Below are positions 32,789 to 43,636 of a stretch of DNA of 64,000 nt, piece after piece. The number at the start of each line of letters is the position of its first letter. The stretch's first letter is position 1. The DNA lies in the NCBI GenBank assembly GCA_001465115.1, contig CP013614.1, positions 3,782,001-3,846,000 of the forward strand, in the 5' to 3' direction. Source of the DNA: Enterococcus silesiacus. Lineage in GTDB: Bacteria > Bacillota > Bacilli > Lactobacillales > Enterococcaceae. The notes beneath the pieces were generated by a model. That model saw only the letters and a list, made by a program, of their open reading frames with translations. It ran no database searches and was not told the origin of the DNA. A program made the translations under genes and the position numbers.

Positions 32789-33748
32789 ATGACAGAGAAA
32801 TTTCAGCATTATACTGTTTTATTAAAAGAGACAGTTGACGGCTTACATGTGAAAGAAGATGGCATCTATGTCGATTGCACATTAGGCGGCGCAGGTCATA
32901 GTGAGTACCTACTCTCACAATTAAGTGAGCAAGGACATTTATACGCGTTCGATCAAGACCAAAAAGCATTGGATTTTGCAGCTCAACGATTAAAAAAATA
33001 TGTTGATCGAGGCATGGTGACCTTTATCAAGTCGAATTTTCGACATTTAAAACAAGAATTGGCTAATCAGGAGATTTATCATGTCGATGGTATTTTATAT
33101 GACTTAGGTGTTTCTTCTCCTCAGCTAGATGAAGCTGAGCGTGGATTTAGTTATCACCAAGATGCACCGCTGGATATGCGGATGGATCAAGAGGCAGAAT
33201 TATCAGCTTACGATGTGGTTAATAACTACAGTTATCACGAGTTGGTGAAGATTTTTTTCCGTTATGGTGAAGAGAAATTCTCCAAACAAGTGGCGAGAGA
33301 AATCGAGCGTGTACGCGCAAAAGCACCAATTGAGACAACTGGTGAATTAGTAGAAATCATTAAATCAGCAATTCCAGCGCCAGCTAGACGTAAGGGTGGG
33401 CATCCGGCAAAGCGGATTTTCCAAGCCATTCGAATCGCTGTAAATGACGAACTTGGAGTTGTGGAAGAATCATTAGAACAAGCAATTGCTTTATTGAACA
33501 AAAACGGTCGGATCAGTGTGATCACATTTCATTCTTTAGAAGATCGAATTGTTAAAAGCATGTTTAAAGAATATAGCAGTATACAGGATTTGCCTCCTGG
33601 TCTGCCAGTAGTGCCAGAAGAATTTCAACCAGAATTAAAAGTAATTACTAGAAAGCCGATTTTACCAGGTGAGACTGAATTGGCTGAGAATAATCGCTCA
33701 CGAAGTGCTAAATTAAGAATTGCCGAAAAAGTCAAACTAAACTTATAA
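32789..33748 (+). CDS. rsmH: 16S rRNA (cytosine-1402 N4)-methyltransferase RsmH
   Basis: Start at ATG 32789 ([20 protein letters not shown]) with AAAGAGGAGC before it. 319 aa. SAM-binding part [16 protein letters not shown] and [12 protein letters not shown], then [46 protein letters not shown] in parts, and [13 protein letters not shown]. All family motifs are in place. Thirteen bases after mraZ, sixteen before ftsL. Confidence 0.97.
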   Translation: MTEKFQHYTVLLKETVDGLHVKEDGIYVDCTLGGAGHSEYLLSQLSEQGHLYAFDQDQKALDFAAQRLKKYVDRGMVTFIKSNFRHLKQELANQEIYHVDGILYDLGVSSPQLDEAERGFSYHQDAPLDMRMDQEAELSAYDVVNNYSYHELVKIFFRYGEEKFSKQVAREIERVRAKAPIETTGELVEIIKSAIPAPARRKGGHPAKRIFQAIRIAVNDELGVVEESLEQAIALLNKNGRISVITFHSLEDRIVKSMFKEYSSIQDLPPGLPVVPEEFQPELKVITRKPILPGETELAENNRSRSAKLRIAEKVKLNL

Positions 33749-33764
33749 AGAAAGGGGTAACGAC

Positions 33765-34166
33765 ATGGCTGAGTTAAAAAAAGTCGAAGATTTTCAATAC
33801 GATATTCCAGTAATGGATGAACCAGTTATTGGCCATGAAAATGAACCTAAAGTTCAAAAAAATGTTAACTTACCCCAATCTCCAAAAAGGAAGTTGAGAA
33901 ATATCTCGCTTTTAGAAAAGACGATCGGCTTTTTATTGTTAGTGGCGATTATTGGAATAGCTATTCTCACCATTCAAGTACGTACTTCTATTACACAAAT
34001 GACAAATGAAATCACTGAAGCACAAACGGCGATTCAAGAAAAAGAAGAATCGGCACTGAAATTAGAACAACAAAAAAATGAATTATCAAAAGCAGACCGT
34101 ATCAAAGAAGTTGCAAAAAGTAAGGGTCTATCTGATAACATTGAAAATATAAAGAGAGTGAAGTAG
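33765..34166 (+). CDS. ftsL: Cell division protein FtsL
   Basis: 133 aa: cytoplasmic N-terminus of about 50 residues, a membrane span (TIGFLLLVAIIGIAILTIQV) and a short extracellular leucine-zipper-like coiled coil (ITEAQTAIQEKEESALKLEQ). Layout, size and position between rsmH and the division PBP are diagnostic. It acts with DivIB and DivIC at the septum. The stop is directly followed by the ATG of the PBP gene. Confidence 0.9.
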   Translation: MAELKKVEDFQYDIPVMDEPVIGHENEPKVQKNVNLPQSPKRKLRNISLLEKTIGFLLLVAIIGIAILTIQVRTSITQMTNEITEAQTAIQEKEESALKLEQQKNELSKADRIKEVAKSKGLSDNIENIKRVK

Positions 34167-36047
34167 ATGAGCACAAAAAATAAAATAAAGAATTTTGTCA
34201 AAAAGAAGAACTTAAATCCAATGAACAATCGTAAAAAAGTAGGCATTATTTTATTTGCTACGAGTATTGGATTGTTCTTTTTATTTGCTTTTAGATTAAC
34301 GTACATAGTGGCTGTAGGAAAAGTCGCAGGCGTCTCTTTACCAGACAAAACAGCTGCTCTTTATCAAGGGAGTAGTGTGGTCAAGGCAAAAAGAGGAGCT
34401 ATTCTAGACCGTAATGGAGTAGTGATTGCAGAGGATGCTACATCCTATTCTGTTTATGCTATTTTGTCTGAAACCTATTTAGGTGAAGAAAATAAAAAAC
34501 TTTATGCACAGAAAAAAGATTTTCAAACATTAGCAGAAATATTAGATAGAAATACAGAATTATCTAAAGATGAAGTACTAAAATATTTGAATGATGGTGT
34601 AAATGAAGATGGTACAGTTAAGTTTCAAGTCGAGTTTGGGACTAAAGGGAAAAATATTACTTTAGAAACAAGGCAAAAAATTGAAGATGACTTAAAGAAA
34701 AATAAAGTTGCAGGACTTTATTTTGAAGGACATCCAGCAAGAATCTATCCAAATGGTGTCTTTGCTTCCCACTTTATCGGCTATACTGACTCTGCTGATG
34801 CAGAGGATGATTCAAAAGGTTTAGTAGGGAAAATGGGTATTGAAAAATCTTACAATGACCTTTTAAAAGGTCAAGATGGCAAGATTGATTATGAAAAAGA
34901 TGTTTACGGAAATCCATTGCCAGGGACAGTTGCGAATGAAAAACAAGCTGTTGACGGTAAAGATATCTATACGACAATAGATAGTCGCATACAAAGTCAG
35001 CTAGAATCGTTGTTAGATCCCGTTGTTGAAGAATACAAGCCGGAAGACATGACGGCGATGCTGATGAAAGCAAAGACTGGTGAAATACTTGCAATGTCTC
35101 AACGCCCATCCTTTAATCCTGAAACAAAAGAAGGCTTAGGGAAAGATACAGTCTGGCGTAATATATTAGTAGAAGACAAATTTGAACCAGGTTCTACTAT
35201 GAAACTATTCACCGCAGCTGCCGCAATACAAGAAGGGAAATTCAATCCTAATGCAACGTTTGCTTATCCAGCTGGAGGCTATCCGTTAGATGATCGAGTG
35301 GTAAATGATCATGATTACGGAGGAGTTGGACCTTTAACATTTCGTCAGGCAATTTCTTGGTCTAGTAATGTCGGAATGCTTACGCTAGAGCAGGCTATGG
35401 ACCCTACTGGTCAAGTTTGGAAAAGTTATTTAGAAAAATTTGGTTTTGGAAAATCTACAAATTCGGATTTGGCAGGAGAATCTAGTGGTGAGCTACCAGA
35501 AGATAACTGGGTTGATTTGGCAATGTCATCATTTGGACAAGCTGTTTCTGTAACGAACTTTCAAATGATGCAGGCTTATACAGCAATTGCAAATGACGGA
35601 TCAATGTTGAAACCACATTATATCAGCAAAATCATTGATAAAAATACTGGTGAAGAAAAAGTAACCCAACCTGAAAAAGTTGGACAACCAGTAATAACGC
35701 CACAAGCAGCAAGCGATATTCGAACATACATGATTGACACAGTAGAAGATCCTAATTATGGTATTGCGTATGATGTATACAAAGTACCTGGCTATCATGT
35801 AGCGGCTAAAACAGGAACAGCACAAATTACTGGAGAAAATGGTTATATGGCTGGTTTAACGGATTACACCTATTCTGTCGTAGAAATGGTGCCAGCTGAT
35901 AATCCAGAATATATTTTGTATCTTACAATGAAAAAACCTCAAACATATACAAGAGAGGCACTTGCTAGAATTGCTAATCCATTGATGCAAGTGGTGATGG
36001 AGTCAACGGACAGTGAGTCCAATGCAACAGTAGAACCAGCCAAATAA
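34167..36047 (+). CDS. ftsI: Division-specific class B penicillin-binding protein (FtsI/PBP2x type), no PASTA tail
   Basis: 626 aa. N-terminal anchor (residues 23-45), dimerisation domain (KRGAILDRNGVVIAEDATSY; GHPARIYPNGVFASHFIGY), transpeptidase with SxxK Ser343 (GSTMKLF), SxN (WSSNVG) and KTG at Lys548 (AAKTGTAQ). Only about 78 residues follow KTG and the protein ends just after the transpeptidase fold; streptococcal PBP2x carries two PASTA repeats there. It cross-links septal peptidoglycan with FtsW. The stop is clean, so the short form appears genuine. Confidence 0.93.
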   Translation: MSTKNKIKNFVKKKNLNPMNNRKKVGIILFATSIGLFFLFAFRLTYIVAVGKVAGVSLPDKTAALYQGSSVVKAKRGAILDRNGVVIAEDATSYSVYAILSETYLGEENKKLYAQKKDFQTLAEILDRNTELSKDEVLKYLNDGVNEDGTVKFQVEFGTKGKNITLETRQKIEDDLKKNKVAGLYFEGHPARIYPNGVFASHFIGYTDSADAEDDSKGLVGKMGIEKSYNDLLKGQDGKIDYEKDVYGNPLPGTVANEKQAVDGKDIYTTIDSRIQSQLESLLDPVVEEYKPEDMTAMLMKAKTGEILAMSQRPSFNPETKEGLGKDTVWRNILVEDKFEPGSTMKLFTAAAAIQEGKFNPNATFAYPAGGYPLDDRVVNDHDYGGVGPLTFRQAISWSSNVGMLTLEQAMDPTGQVWKSYLEKFGFGKSTNSDLAGESSGELPEDNWVDLAMSSFGQAVSVTNFQMMQAYTAIANDGSMLKPHYISKIIDKNTGEEKVTQPEKVGQPVITPQAASDIRTYMIDTVEDPNYGIAYDVYKVPGYHVAAKTGTAQITGENGYMAGLTDYTYSVVEMVPADNPEYILYLTMKKPQTYTREALARIANPLMQVVMESTDSESNATVEPAK

Positions 36048-36092
36048 ATGAAAAAGTAAATCAATACGAGTTGAATAATTAGGAGAGATATC

Positions 36093-37058
36093 ATGGAGTG
36101 GACACAAATTTTTATTCCCATAGTATGTAGTTTTGCTATAACAGTGGCAGTGATGCCGATGTTTATCGGTTATTTTCAAATGAAGAAACAAGGACAAACA
36201 ACGCGCGAAGATGGTCCAACTTGGCATAATGTAAAAACAGGAACGCCAACGATGGGCGGCTTAGTATTTTTAGTTGCAAGTTTTATCACGTCATTATTAG
36301 TAGGGTTATGGAAACAAGAACTCACTCCTTCTTTACTGATTATTTTGTTCATCTTAGTTCTTTATGGATTGTTAGGTTTTTTAGATGATTTTATCAAAGT
36401 ATTTAAAAAGAGAAATATGGGTTTAAACTCCCGTCAAAAATTAATTGGTCAAATCATTGGCGGCTTAGTATTTTATTTTGTTTATCATTCTGAAGGTTTG
36501 CCAGATACGCTAGATTTTTTTGGTATTGTGACATTACCTTTAGGAATTTTTTATGGTGTATTTGTTATTTTTTGGTTAGTTGGTTTTTCAAATGCAGTGA
36601 ATTTGACTGATGGAATCGATGGATTAGTAGCAGGGTTAGGGACGATTTCCTTTGGAACCTATGCAATCATTGCTTGGAAACAACAGCAATTTGATGTAGT
36701 GATCATTTGTTTAAGTGTGATCGGTGGTCTATTAGGGTTCTTTCCTTATAATAAAAAACCGGCTAAAATTTTTATGGGAGATGTTGGCTCACTTGCCTTA
36801 GGCGGTTTGTTGGCAGCTATTTCAATCATCTTACGTCAAGAATGGACATTACTGCTGATAGGACTTGTTTATGTCTGTGAGACAGCCAGTGTTATTTTGC
36901 AAGTTACTTCATTTAAATTGTTCGGTAAACGAATTTTTAAAATGTCACCAATCCATCACCACTTTGAAATGTGTGGCTGGTCTGAATGGAAAATCGATAT
37001 TGTCTTTTGGCTAACAGGGGCTATCTGTTCGGCTATTACACTGTGGATCGTACTTTAA
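36093..37058 (+). CDS. mraY: Phospho-MurNAc-pentapeptide transferase MraY
   Basis: 321 aa, ten predicted membrane helices. Conserved parts: [14 protein letters not shown], the acidic pair in [32 protein letters not shown] with the catalytic Asp, [12 protein letters not shown], and [14 protein letters not shown]. It makes lipid I from UDP-MurNAc-pentapeptide and undecaprenyl phosphate at the inner membrane face. ATG after AGGAGAGATATC. The gap to murD (275 bases) holds two family C repeats. Confidence 0.97.
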   Translation: MEWTQIFIPIVCSFAITVAVMPMFIGYFQMKKQGQTTREDGPTWHNVKTGTPTMGGLVFLVASFITSLLVGLWKQELTPSLLIILFILVLYGLLGFLDDFIKVFKKRNMGLNSRQKLIGQIIGGLVFYFVYHSEGLPDTLDFFGIVTLPLGIFYGVFVIFWLVGFSNAVNLTDGIDGLVAGLGTISFGTYAIIAWKQQQFDVVIICLSVIGGLLGFFPYNKKPAKIFMGDVGSLALGGLLAAISIILRQEWTLLLIGLVYVCETASVILQVTSFKLFGKRIFKMSPIHHHFEMCGWSEWKIDIVFWLTGAICSAITLWIVL

Positions 37059-37083
37059 AGCGATTGAAAACTAACTAGGGTCC

Positions 37084-37313
37084 CATCAAGAAGCGTCTTT
37101 AGGAAAGTAGATAATTTCGAACTGGAGCGAAAAACGTTTCACCTCAAAATTCCTAACTTTCTACAGAGTTAACCGCTTCTTTCAGCTTTTCTATTGTGTC
37201 CAGCATCAAGAAGCAATTCTTAGGAAAATAGATAATCTTCAACTGGAACAAAAAGCGTTCCAATTTCAGATTCCTAATTTTCTACAAGACTAACCGCTTC
37301 TTTCAGCTTTTCT
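37084..37313 (+). repeat. Family C repeat, two tandem copies between mraY and murD
   Basis: Copies at about 37084-37192 and 37204-37313 (period about 120) share CATCAAGAAGC at the left, TAGGAAA-TAGATAAT, AACTGGA, ATTCCTAA-TTTCTACA and TAACCGCTTCTTTCAGCTTT at the right. Ends are inverted (AAGAAGCG...CGCTTCTT in the first copy) and the centre is a hairpin (GGAAC-AAAAAGC-GTTCC in the second). No coding frame. Confidence 0.85.
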
Positions 37314-37333
37314 AAAGATAAGGGGAAATTATA

Positions 37334-38704
37334 ATGAATAAAATTACAGATTATGAAAATAAAAAAGTCCTTGTTCTTGGGCTGGCGAGAAGTGGTGTTA
37401 GTGCTGCAAGGTTGCTGCATGAGCTAGGAGCATTAGTTACGGTTAATGACTTTAAACAATTTGATCAAAATCCGGAAGCCCAAGATTTATTAACCTTGGG
37501 TATTCGTGTTGTTACAGGTAGTCACCCGATTGAACTGTTAGATGAAGACTTTTCTCTGATTGTAAAAAATCCAGGGATTCCATATACAAATCCGTTAGTA
37601 GAAAAAGCACTAAGCATGAAATTGCCTGTCTTGACAGAAGTTGAATTAGCCTATCAAATTGCGGAATGTCCAATTATTGGAATTACCGGAACGAATGGCA
37701 AAACAACGACGACAACAATGATCGGACTGCTGTTAAATGCTGATCGTAAAACGGGCACTGCTCGTTTAGCAGGAAATATTGGTTATCCTGCTAGTGAAGT
37801 CGCTGAAAAAGCGAAAGCTGAAGATGATATCGTCATGGAGCTGTCCAGCTTTCAATTGATGGGAATTAAAACCTTCCATCCTCAAATAGCAGTTATCACG
37901 AATATTTATGAAGCACATTTGGATTATCATGGCTCAAGAGAAGAATATGTAAAAGCTAAGTGGTCAGTGCAAGAGAATATGCAGAAAAATGACTTTCTCG
38001 TGCTGAATTGGAACCAACCAGAACTACAAGAATTAAGCAAAACAACGAAAGCTACAATTATTCCTTTTTCAACAAGAGAAAAAGTTGCGGGAGCGTATCT
38101 TTTAGAAGAAAAATTATACTATAAAGATGAGTACATTATGTCAGCAGCAGAGCTAGGAGTACCAGGCAGTCATAATATTGAGAATGCTTTAGCCGCAATT
38201 GCTGTAGCTAAATTAAAAGGGACCCAAACTGAAGTGATCAGACAGACATTGATGATTTTCACTGGAGTACCACACCGCACACAATATGTGGGCGAAACTG
38301 CTGGACGAAAGTTTTATAATGATTCCAAAGCAACCAATATTTTAGCCACTGAAATGGCTTTAAGTGGGTTTGATCACTCTTCACTTATCTTATTAGCTGG
38401 CGGTTTAGACCGAGGCAATAGTTTTGATGAGTTAATCCCATCACTAAGAGGGATCAAAGCAATTATTCTTTTTGGTGAGACAAAAGATAAGTTGCACAAA
38501 GCAGCGATCGAAGCGGGTATCAAGAACATACAATTGACAGAAAATGTCCAGACTGCCGTAAGGGATGCCTATGATTTTTCTGAAAAAAATGATACTATTC
38601 TATTATCGCCTGCCTGCGCTAGTTGGGATCAATATCCTAATTTTGAACTACGTGGAGAAGCCTTCATACAAGCGATGCACCAGCTAAAAGACATAGAAAA
38701 GTGA
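37334..38704 (+). CDS. murD: UDP-N-acetylmuramoylalanine-D-glutamate ligase
   Basis: 456 aa. Rossmann-like N-terminus ([20 protein letters not shown]), ATP loop [16 protein letters not shown] at about 118-133, then [50 protein letters not shown] and LLAGGLDRG, all standard. It adds D-Glu to UDP-MurNAc-L-Ala in the cytoplasm. ATG after AAGGGGAAATTATA. Seven bases to murG. Confidence 0.97.
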   Translation: MNKITDYENKKVLVLGLARSGVSAARLLHELGALVTVNDFKQFDQNPEAQDLLTLGIRVVTGSHPIELLDEDFSLIVKNPGIPYTNPLVEKALSMKLPVLTEVELAYQIAECPIIGITGTNGKTTTTTMIGLLLNADRKTGTARLAGNIGYPASEVAEKAKAEDDIVMELSSFQLMGIKTFHPQIAVITNIYEAHLDYHGSREEYVKAKWSVQENMQKNDFLVLNWNQPELQELSKTTKATIIPFSTREKVAGAYLLEEKLYYKDEYIMSAAELGVPGSHNIENALAAIAVAKLKGTQTEVIRQTLMIFTGVPHRTQYVGETAGRKFYNDSKATNILATEMALSGFDHSSLILLAGGLDRGNSFDELIPSLRGIKAIILFGETKDKLHKAAIEAGIKNIQLTENVQTAVRDAYDFSEKNDTILLSPACASWDQYPNFELRGEAFIQAMHQLKDIEK

Positions 38705-38711
38705 GAGAATT

Positions 38712-39803
38712 ATGAAAATATTAATAACCGGCGGCGGAACGGGTGGACACATTTATCCAGCTTTGGCCTTTGTTAACTACGTAAAACAAATAGAACCAGA
38801 TACCGAATTTATGTATGTAGGAACCAAAATAGGTTTGGAAAGTAAAATTGTTCCGAAATATAATATTCCGTTTAAGACGATCAAAATCCAAGGATTTAAA
38901 CGTTCGCTTAGTCCTCAGAATATCAAAACAGTGTATCTTTTCCTAAATAGTATCGGAAAAGCTAAAAAAATTATTAAAGATTTTCAACCGGATGTTGTGA
39001 TTGGAACGGGTGGCTATGTATCTGGATCAGTGGTTTATGCTGCAAAACAACTAAAAATCCCTACAATCGTCCACGAGCAAAACAGTATACCTGGAATAAC
39101 GAATAAATTTTTAAGCAAGTATGTGACAAAAGTAGCCATTTGTTTCCCAGACGTGGCTGAGTATTTTCCTAAAGAAAAGGTAGTCCTGACTGGAAACCCG
39201 CGAGCACAAGAAGTTGTGATGATCAAAAAAACAGATGTGTTGAAAGAATATGGGTTAGATCCTGAGCAGAAGACTGTCGTCATTTTTGGTGGAAGCCGTG
39301 GTGCATTGAAAATCAATCAAGCATTTATTGAGGCATTACCTCTTTTTGAGCAGAGAAATTATCAAGTTCTTTATGCTTCAGGAGAGCGATATTATAAAGA
39401 ATTACAAGAAACCTTAAATCTTTCCAAAAAGAAATTGACAAACATAAGCATTCAGCCTTATATTGATAAAATGGCAGAAGTCTTAGCAGCAGCAGACCTA
39501 ATGGTTGGCCGTGCTGGGGCGACCTCTATTGCAGAGTTTACAGCCTTAGGATTACCAGCAATTTTGGTTCCAAGTCCATATGTTACAAATGATCATCAAA
39601 CAAAGAATGCCCAAAGTTTAGTTAAGTCTGGAGCAGTCGAGATGATCACTGATCAAGAGCTTACTGGGCTTAAATTAGTAACGGAGATCGATGCGATTTT
39701 ATTGGATGAAACACGTCATCAAGCGATGGCGGCAGCTTCTAAAAAAGAAGGGATTCCAGATGCTAGTGAACGACTTTACAAAGTGGTAAAAGAAATAACT
39801 TGA
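38712..39803 (+). CDS. murG: UDP-GlcNAc:lipid I N-acetylglucosaminyltransferase MurG
   Basis: 363 aa. G-loop 1 [49 protein letters not shown]-loop in [10 protein letters not shown], and the UDP site [20 protein letters not shown] followed by the KNA motif ([11 protein letters not shown]). It makes lipid II at the inner membrane face. The stop codon is in the same frame as the start of divIB, two codons before its GTG. Confidence 0.97.
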   Translation: MKILITGGGTGGHIYPALAFVNYVKQIEPDTEFMYVGTKIGLESKIVPKYNIPFKTIKIQGFKRSLSPQNIKTVYLFLNSIGKAKKIIKDFQPDVVIGTGGYVSGSVVYAAKQLKIPTIVHEQNSIPGITNKFLSKYVTKVAICFPDVAEYFPKEKVVLTGNPRAQEVVMIKKTDVLKEYGLDPEQKTVVIFGGSRGALKINQAFIEALPLFEQRNYQVLYASGERYYKELQETLNLSKKKLTNISIQPYIDKMAEVLAAADLMVGRAGATSIAEFTALGLPAILVPSPYVTNDHQTKNAQSLVKSGAVEMITDQELTGLKLVTEIDAILLDETRHQAMAAASKKEGIPDASERLYKVVKEIT

Positions 39804-39809
39804 TGGGGG

Positions 39810-40859
39810 GTGCGGAAGATTAGTAAGAAAACAGATGACCCAGGGGGTCAAGAAGACCAACAAGCGAGCAACACTGAAAAAATAGATGAGCAAAATTTGA
39901 CCCCGTGGCAAAAAGAAAACCTAGAGTATTTAAAAACACAAGGCGATCAGCCAGTTTGGAGTCCTTCAGTCTTGTCTACTGAAAAAGAGCAGGAAGAAGA
40001 CTCAATTGAAGATCAGGCGAGTGAAGCAGAAGAACCTTCCTTAGAAGATTCTGAAACACTAGCAAAACAAAAGATTACTTACGAATCTTTTGCAGACCGC
40101 TTACCAAAAATAAAAGAGGTAAGAAATAAACGATTATATCGTCGCTTAACGTTAATTGTCTCGGTATTTTTAGTTGCGATATTGATTGTCCTTTATTTTG
40201 TTTCTCCACTTAGTAAGTTAGGAAATGTCAGTGTTTCAGGTAATAAATCGGTTGACAGCCAAAGCGTCATTGCTCAATCTAAACTAGAGCAGGGCAAGAG
40301 TTTATGGGAGCAATTTGGAGATCGGAAAATCTATGAAGAAAAGATCCAACGTCAATTGCCGCGCATTAAAAAAGCAACGATTTCACTGAATGGCATCAAC
40401 TCATTTAACATAAAAGTCGATGAATATAAAGTAGTTGCTTTAGAATCTGTAAATAGTATTTTTCATCCTATTTTGGAAAATGGCAAGATTTTACCAGAAG
40501 AAATGAAAGCACCTGTGAGCGGTATGCCGATTTTTCTGAATTTTAAAGATCAGACGATCATTAAAAACTTAATGAATTCTTATAATAAGTTGCCTGAGGA
40601 TTTGAAGCAAAATATCTCAGAAATTCGTTATACTCCGTCTAAAGCAAATAAAGAATTGGTTCATCTTCACATGAAAGATGCCAATCAAGTCATCGTGAAT
40701 ATCTCTCAATTAGGGGAGAAAATGGCGTATTATAGCAAGGTAGCCAGCCAAATGGAGAAGGCAGGATTCATTGATATGGAAGTTGGGATTTTCTCATATC
40801 CTTTTAATAATGAAGCTGATGAAGAAAGTGTAGAAGAATCTTCACAGGCAGTAGAATAA
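39810..40859 (+). CDS. divIB: Cell division protein DivIB/FtsQ
   Basis: 349 aa from GTG at 39810, the first possible start in frame; the G-rich site GATGGGGG directly abuts it, an unusually short spacing. Long acidic cytoplasmic N-terminus (1-105), one membrane span (LTLIVSVFLVAILIVLYFV), then the POTRA domain (LGNVSVSGNKSVDSQSVIAQ) and the beta domain, with an acidic tail. It works with FtsL and DivIC at the septum. In enterococci DivIB affects salt and beta-lactam tolerance. Confidence 0.9.
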   Translation: MRKISKKTDDPGGQEDQQASNTEKIDEQNLTPWQKENLEYLKTQGDQPVWSPSVLSTEKEQEEDSIEDQASEAEEPSLEDSETLAKQKITYESFADRLPKIKEVRNKRLYRRLTLIVSVFLVAILIVLYFVSPLSKLGNVSVSGNKSVDSQSVIAQSKLEQGKSLWEQFGDRKIYEEKIQRQLPRIKKATISLNGINSFNIKVDEYKVVALESVNSIFHPILENGKILPEEMKAPVSGMPIFLNFKDQTIIKNLMNSYNKLPEDLKQNISEIRYTPSKANKELVHLHMKDANQVIVNISQLGEKMAYYSKVASQMEKAGFIDMEVGIFSYPFNNEADEESVEESSQAVE

Positions 40860-41021
40860 AGTTAAGAAAAATAAAAGAATAAAATAGTAGAATCTGCTTT
40901 CTAAAAAGCCTATGTTTATGGTAAAATTGAAAGAAGTGAGTATTCATAAAAAAATATATATTTAATCGGATGTTTTATGTCCGCTTACATATTGGAATTA
41001 ATAGGAGGAGGAACCCCATTC

Positions 41022-42344
41022 ATGGCAAAGACAGGAATGTATGTAGGCCTTGATATCGGTACAACATCAGTAAAAGTTGTAGTAGCTGAGTTTATCGAAG
41101 GTCAAATGAATATCATTGGCGTAGGAAACGCAAAATCTGATGGATTAAATCGAGGGATCATTGTCGATATCGATAAAACAGTAAATGCGATTCAAAGAGC
41201 AGTAAGACAAGCAGAAGAAAAAGCGGGAATTCAAATTAAAAGTGTGAATGTGGGGTTACCAGCAAACTTACTTGAAGTGGAAAATTGCCAAGGAATGATC
41301 GCTGTAAGTAGTGAGTCAAAAGAAATCACTGATGAAGATGTACGAAACGTAGCATCGGCAGCTCTGGTTCGTTCAACTCCTCCTGAACGTCAAATCGTAG
41401 CAATCTTGCCTCAAGAATTTACAGTAGATGGATTCGAAGGGATCAAAGATCCTAGAGGAATGATTGGCGTTCGTTTAGAAATGTTCGGAGTGGTCTTCAC
41501 AGGTCCGAAAACAATTATTCATAATACAAGAAAATGTGTTGAAAAAGCTGGCTTGACGGTCAACGAATTAGTCATTATGCCGTTAGCTTTAACAGAAACA
41601 GTTCTTTCAGATGGTGAAAAAGATTTTGGTACCATCGTGATCGACATGGGCGGCGGTCAAACAACGACTTCTGTGATGCATGATAAACAATTGAAATTTA
41701 CTCATGTGAATCAAGAAGGCGGAGAGTTTGTTACAAAAGATGTTTCTATCGTATTGAATACATCGTTCAATAATGCGGAAGCATTAAAAATCAATTATGG
41801 TGATGCTTATCCTGAAAGAACATCAGTCAGTGAAGAATTTCCTGTTGATGTAATCGGCAAATCAGAACCTGTAAAAGTTGATGAACGTTATCTTTCAGAA
41901 GTGATTGAAGCAAGAGTAGAACAAATCTTTAAAAAATCTAAAGAAGTATTAGACGAAATCGATGCTTTAGAACTTCCAGGTGGAGTGATCTTAACAGGCG
42001 GTGGCGCAAGCCTTCCAGGTGTAGTAGATTTAGCACAGGAAATTTTTGATGCAAGTGTGAAATTATACGTACCTAATCATATGGGATTACGCAATCCAGT
42101 CTTTACAAATGTGATCAGTATCGTAGAATATTCTGCTCAACTGAATGACATTTATCATATTGCTAAAGGTGCGATTCCAGGCGAAAAGATTAAATCATCA
42201 CAGCCAATCGCAGTTCAACCAGAAGTGCAATATGATACTTATACAGATACACCTCAAGATGATTACGACGATTCTGAAATTCATGAATCTGGTGAAAAAG
42301 TTACAGGTAAAATCAAAGACTTCTTCTCAAACATTTTTGACTAA
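41022..42344 (+). CDS. ftsA: Cell division protein FtsA
   Basis: Start at ATG 41022 ([20 protein letters not shown]), after AGGAGGAGG; the in-frame ATG 45 bases earlier adds residues not found in the family. 440 aa. Actin-like ATPase: phosphate 1 [11 protein letters not shown], phosphate 2 [12 protein letters not shown], adenosine site [12 protein letters not shown]. The C-terminus is an amphipathic membrane helix ([12 protein letters not shown]) and before it an Asp/Ser/Pro linker. It tethers FtsZ. The 162-base gap to divIB holds a small hairpin but no gene. Confidence 0.97.
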   Translation: MAKTGMYVGLDIGTTSVKVVVAEFIEGQMNIIGVGNAKSDGLNRGIIVDIDKTVNAIQRAVRQAEEKAGIQIKSVNVGLPANLLEVENCQGMIAVSSESKEITDEDVRNVASAALVRSTPPERQIVAILPQEFTVDGFEGIKDPRGMIGVRLEMFGVVFTGPKTIIHNTRKCVEKAGLTVNELVIMPLALTETVLSDGEKDFGTIVIDMGGGQTTTSVMHDKQLKFTHVNQEGGEFVTKDVSIVLNTSFNNAEALKINYGDAYPERTSVSEEFPVDVIGKSEPVKVDERYLSEVIEARVEQIFKKSKEVLDEIDALELPGGVILTGGGASLPGVVDLAQEIFDASVKLYVPNHMGLRNPVFTNVISIVEYSAQLNDIYHIAKGAIPGEKIKSSQPIAVQPEVQYDTYTDTPQDDYDDSEIHESGEKVTGKIKDFFSNIFD

Positions 42345-42370
42345 CAATTAAAACAGGAGGAAACGATACT

Positions 42371-43621
42371 ATGGAATTTTCTTTAGATAATAACATTAAC
42401 AATGGCGCTGTCATCAAAGTTATCGGTGTAGGCGGCGGCGGTGGTAATGCTGTTAACCGCATGATTGATGAAAACGTCAAAGGCGTTGAATTCATCGCTG
42501 CGAATACAGACGTACAAGCCCTTAAAAACTCAAAAGCAGAAACAGTGATTCAACTTGGTCCTAAATATACACGCGGTTTAGGTGCTGGATCTCAACCAGA
42601 AGTCGGTCAAAAATCAGCAGAAGAAAGTGAACAAGTACTTTCAGATGCGTTGCAAGGCGCAGATATGATCTTTATTACAGCTGGTATGGGCGGCGGAACA
42701 GGAACTGGAGCAGCACCCGTAGTTGCTAAAATCGCTAAAGAATTAGGTGCTTTAACAGTAGGTGTCGTTACAAGACCATTTAGTTTTGAAGGACCAAAAC
42801 GCGGACGCTTTGCAGCAGAAGGAATTGCTCTGTTAAAGGAAAACGTTGATACATTATTGATTATTTCAAACAACCGTCTTTTAGAAGTTGTTGATAAAAA
42901 GACACCAATGCTTGAAGCGTTCCGTGAAGCAGATAATGTTTTACGTCAAGGTGTTCAAGGTATTTCAGATTTGATCACAGCACCAGGATATGTCAACTTG
43001 GACTTCGCTGATGTGAAGACTGTTATGGAAAATCAAGGCACTGCTTTGATGGGAATCGGTGTGGCTAGTGGTGAAGATCGTGTAATCGAAGCGACTAAAA
43101 AAGCTATTTCTTCTCCATTATTAGAAACATCTATTGATGGTGCTGAACAAGTGTTATTAAATATCACAGGTGGCTTGGACATGACCTTATTTGAAGCGCA
43201 AGATGCTTCTGATATTGTAACAAGTGCAGCAACTGGTGATGTAAATATTATTTTAGGTACATCAATCAATGAAGATTTAGGGGATGAAATTCGCGTAACA
43301 GTTATTGCAACTGGTATCGACCCATCAAAAAAAGACCGCAAACCAGCGCGTCAAAATAGACCTACTCAAATCCAAACAGTACAACAAGCACCAGTATTGG
43401 ATATGGAGCAATCAAAACCCTCACAGCCACAACCACAAGAAGAAACAAGTGCATTTGGTGACTGGGATATCCGCCGTGAGCAAAATGTAAGACCTAAAGT
43501 CGAAGATACGACATTTGAAAATGTTGAGAAAAAAGATTTTGAAACATTTCATCGTGAAGAACCATCACAAAACAATGACGATGAGTTAAACACACCACCA
43601 TTTTTCCGCAGAAAAAGATAG
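42371..43621 (+). CDS. ftsZ: Cell division GTPase FtsZ
   Basis: 416 aa. N-terminal [20 protein letters not shown], tubulin signature [21 protein letters not shown]7 loop with catalytic acids ([13 protein letters not shown]), then a Gln/Pro-rich linker of about 80 residues and the conserved C-terminal peptide [14 protein letters not shown], which binds FtsA and SepF, both encoded next to it. AGGAGGAAACGATACT precedes the ATG. Confidence 0.98.
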   Translation: MEFSLDNNINNGAVIKVIGVGGGGGNAVNRMIDENVKGVEFIAANTDVQALKNSKAETVIQLGPKYTRGLGAGSQPEVGQKSAEESEQVLSDALQGADMIFITAGMGGGTGTGAAPVVAKIAKELGALTVGVVTRPFSFEGPKRGRFAAEGIALLKENVDTLLIISNNRLLEVVDKKTPMLEAFREADNVLRQGVQGISDLITAPGYVNLDFADVKTVMENQGTALMGIGVASGEDRVIEATKKAISSPLLETSIDGAEQVLLNITGGLDMTLFEAQDASDIVTSAATGDVNIILGTSINEDLGDEIRVTVIATGIDPSKKDRKPARQNRPTQIQTVQQAPVLDMEQSKPSQPQPQEETSAFGDWDIRREQNVRPKVEDTTFENVEKKDFETFHREEPSQNNDDELNTPPFFRRKR

Positions 43622-43636
43622 GAGCGATTTTTAATC

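Noticed and set aside
36048..36092. Remnant PASTA domain after the division PBP
   Set aside because: Only 45 bases separate the stop from mraY; no such remnant fits.
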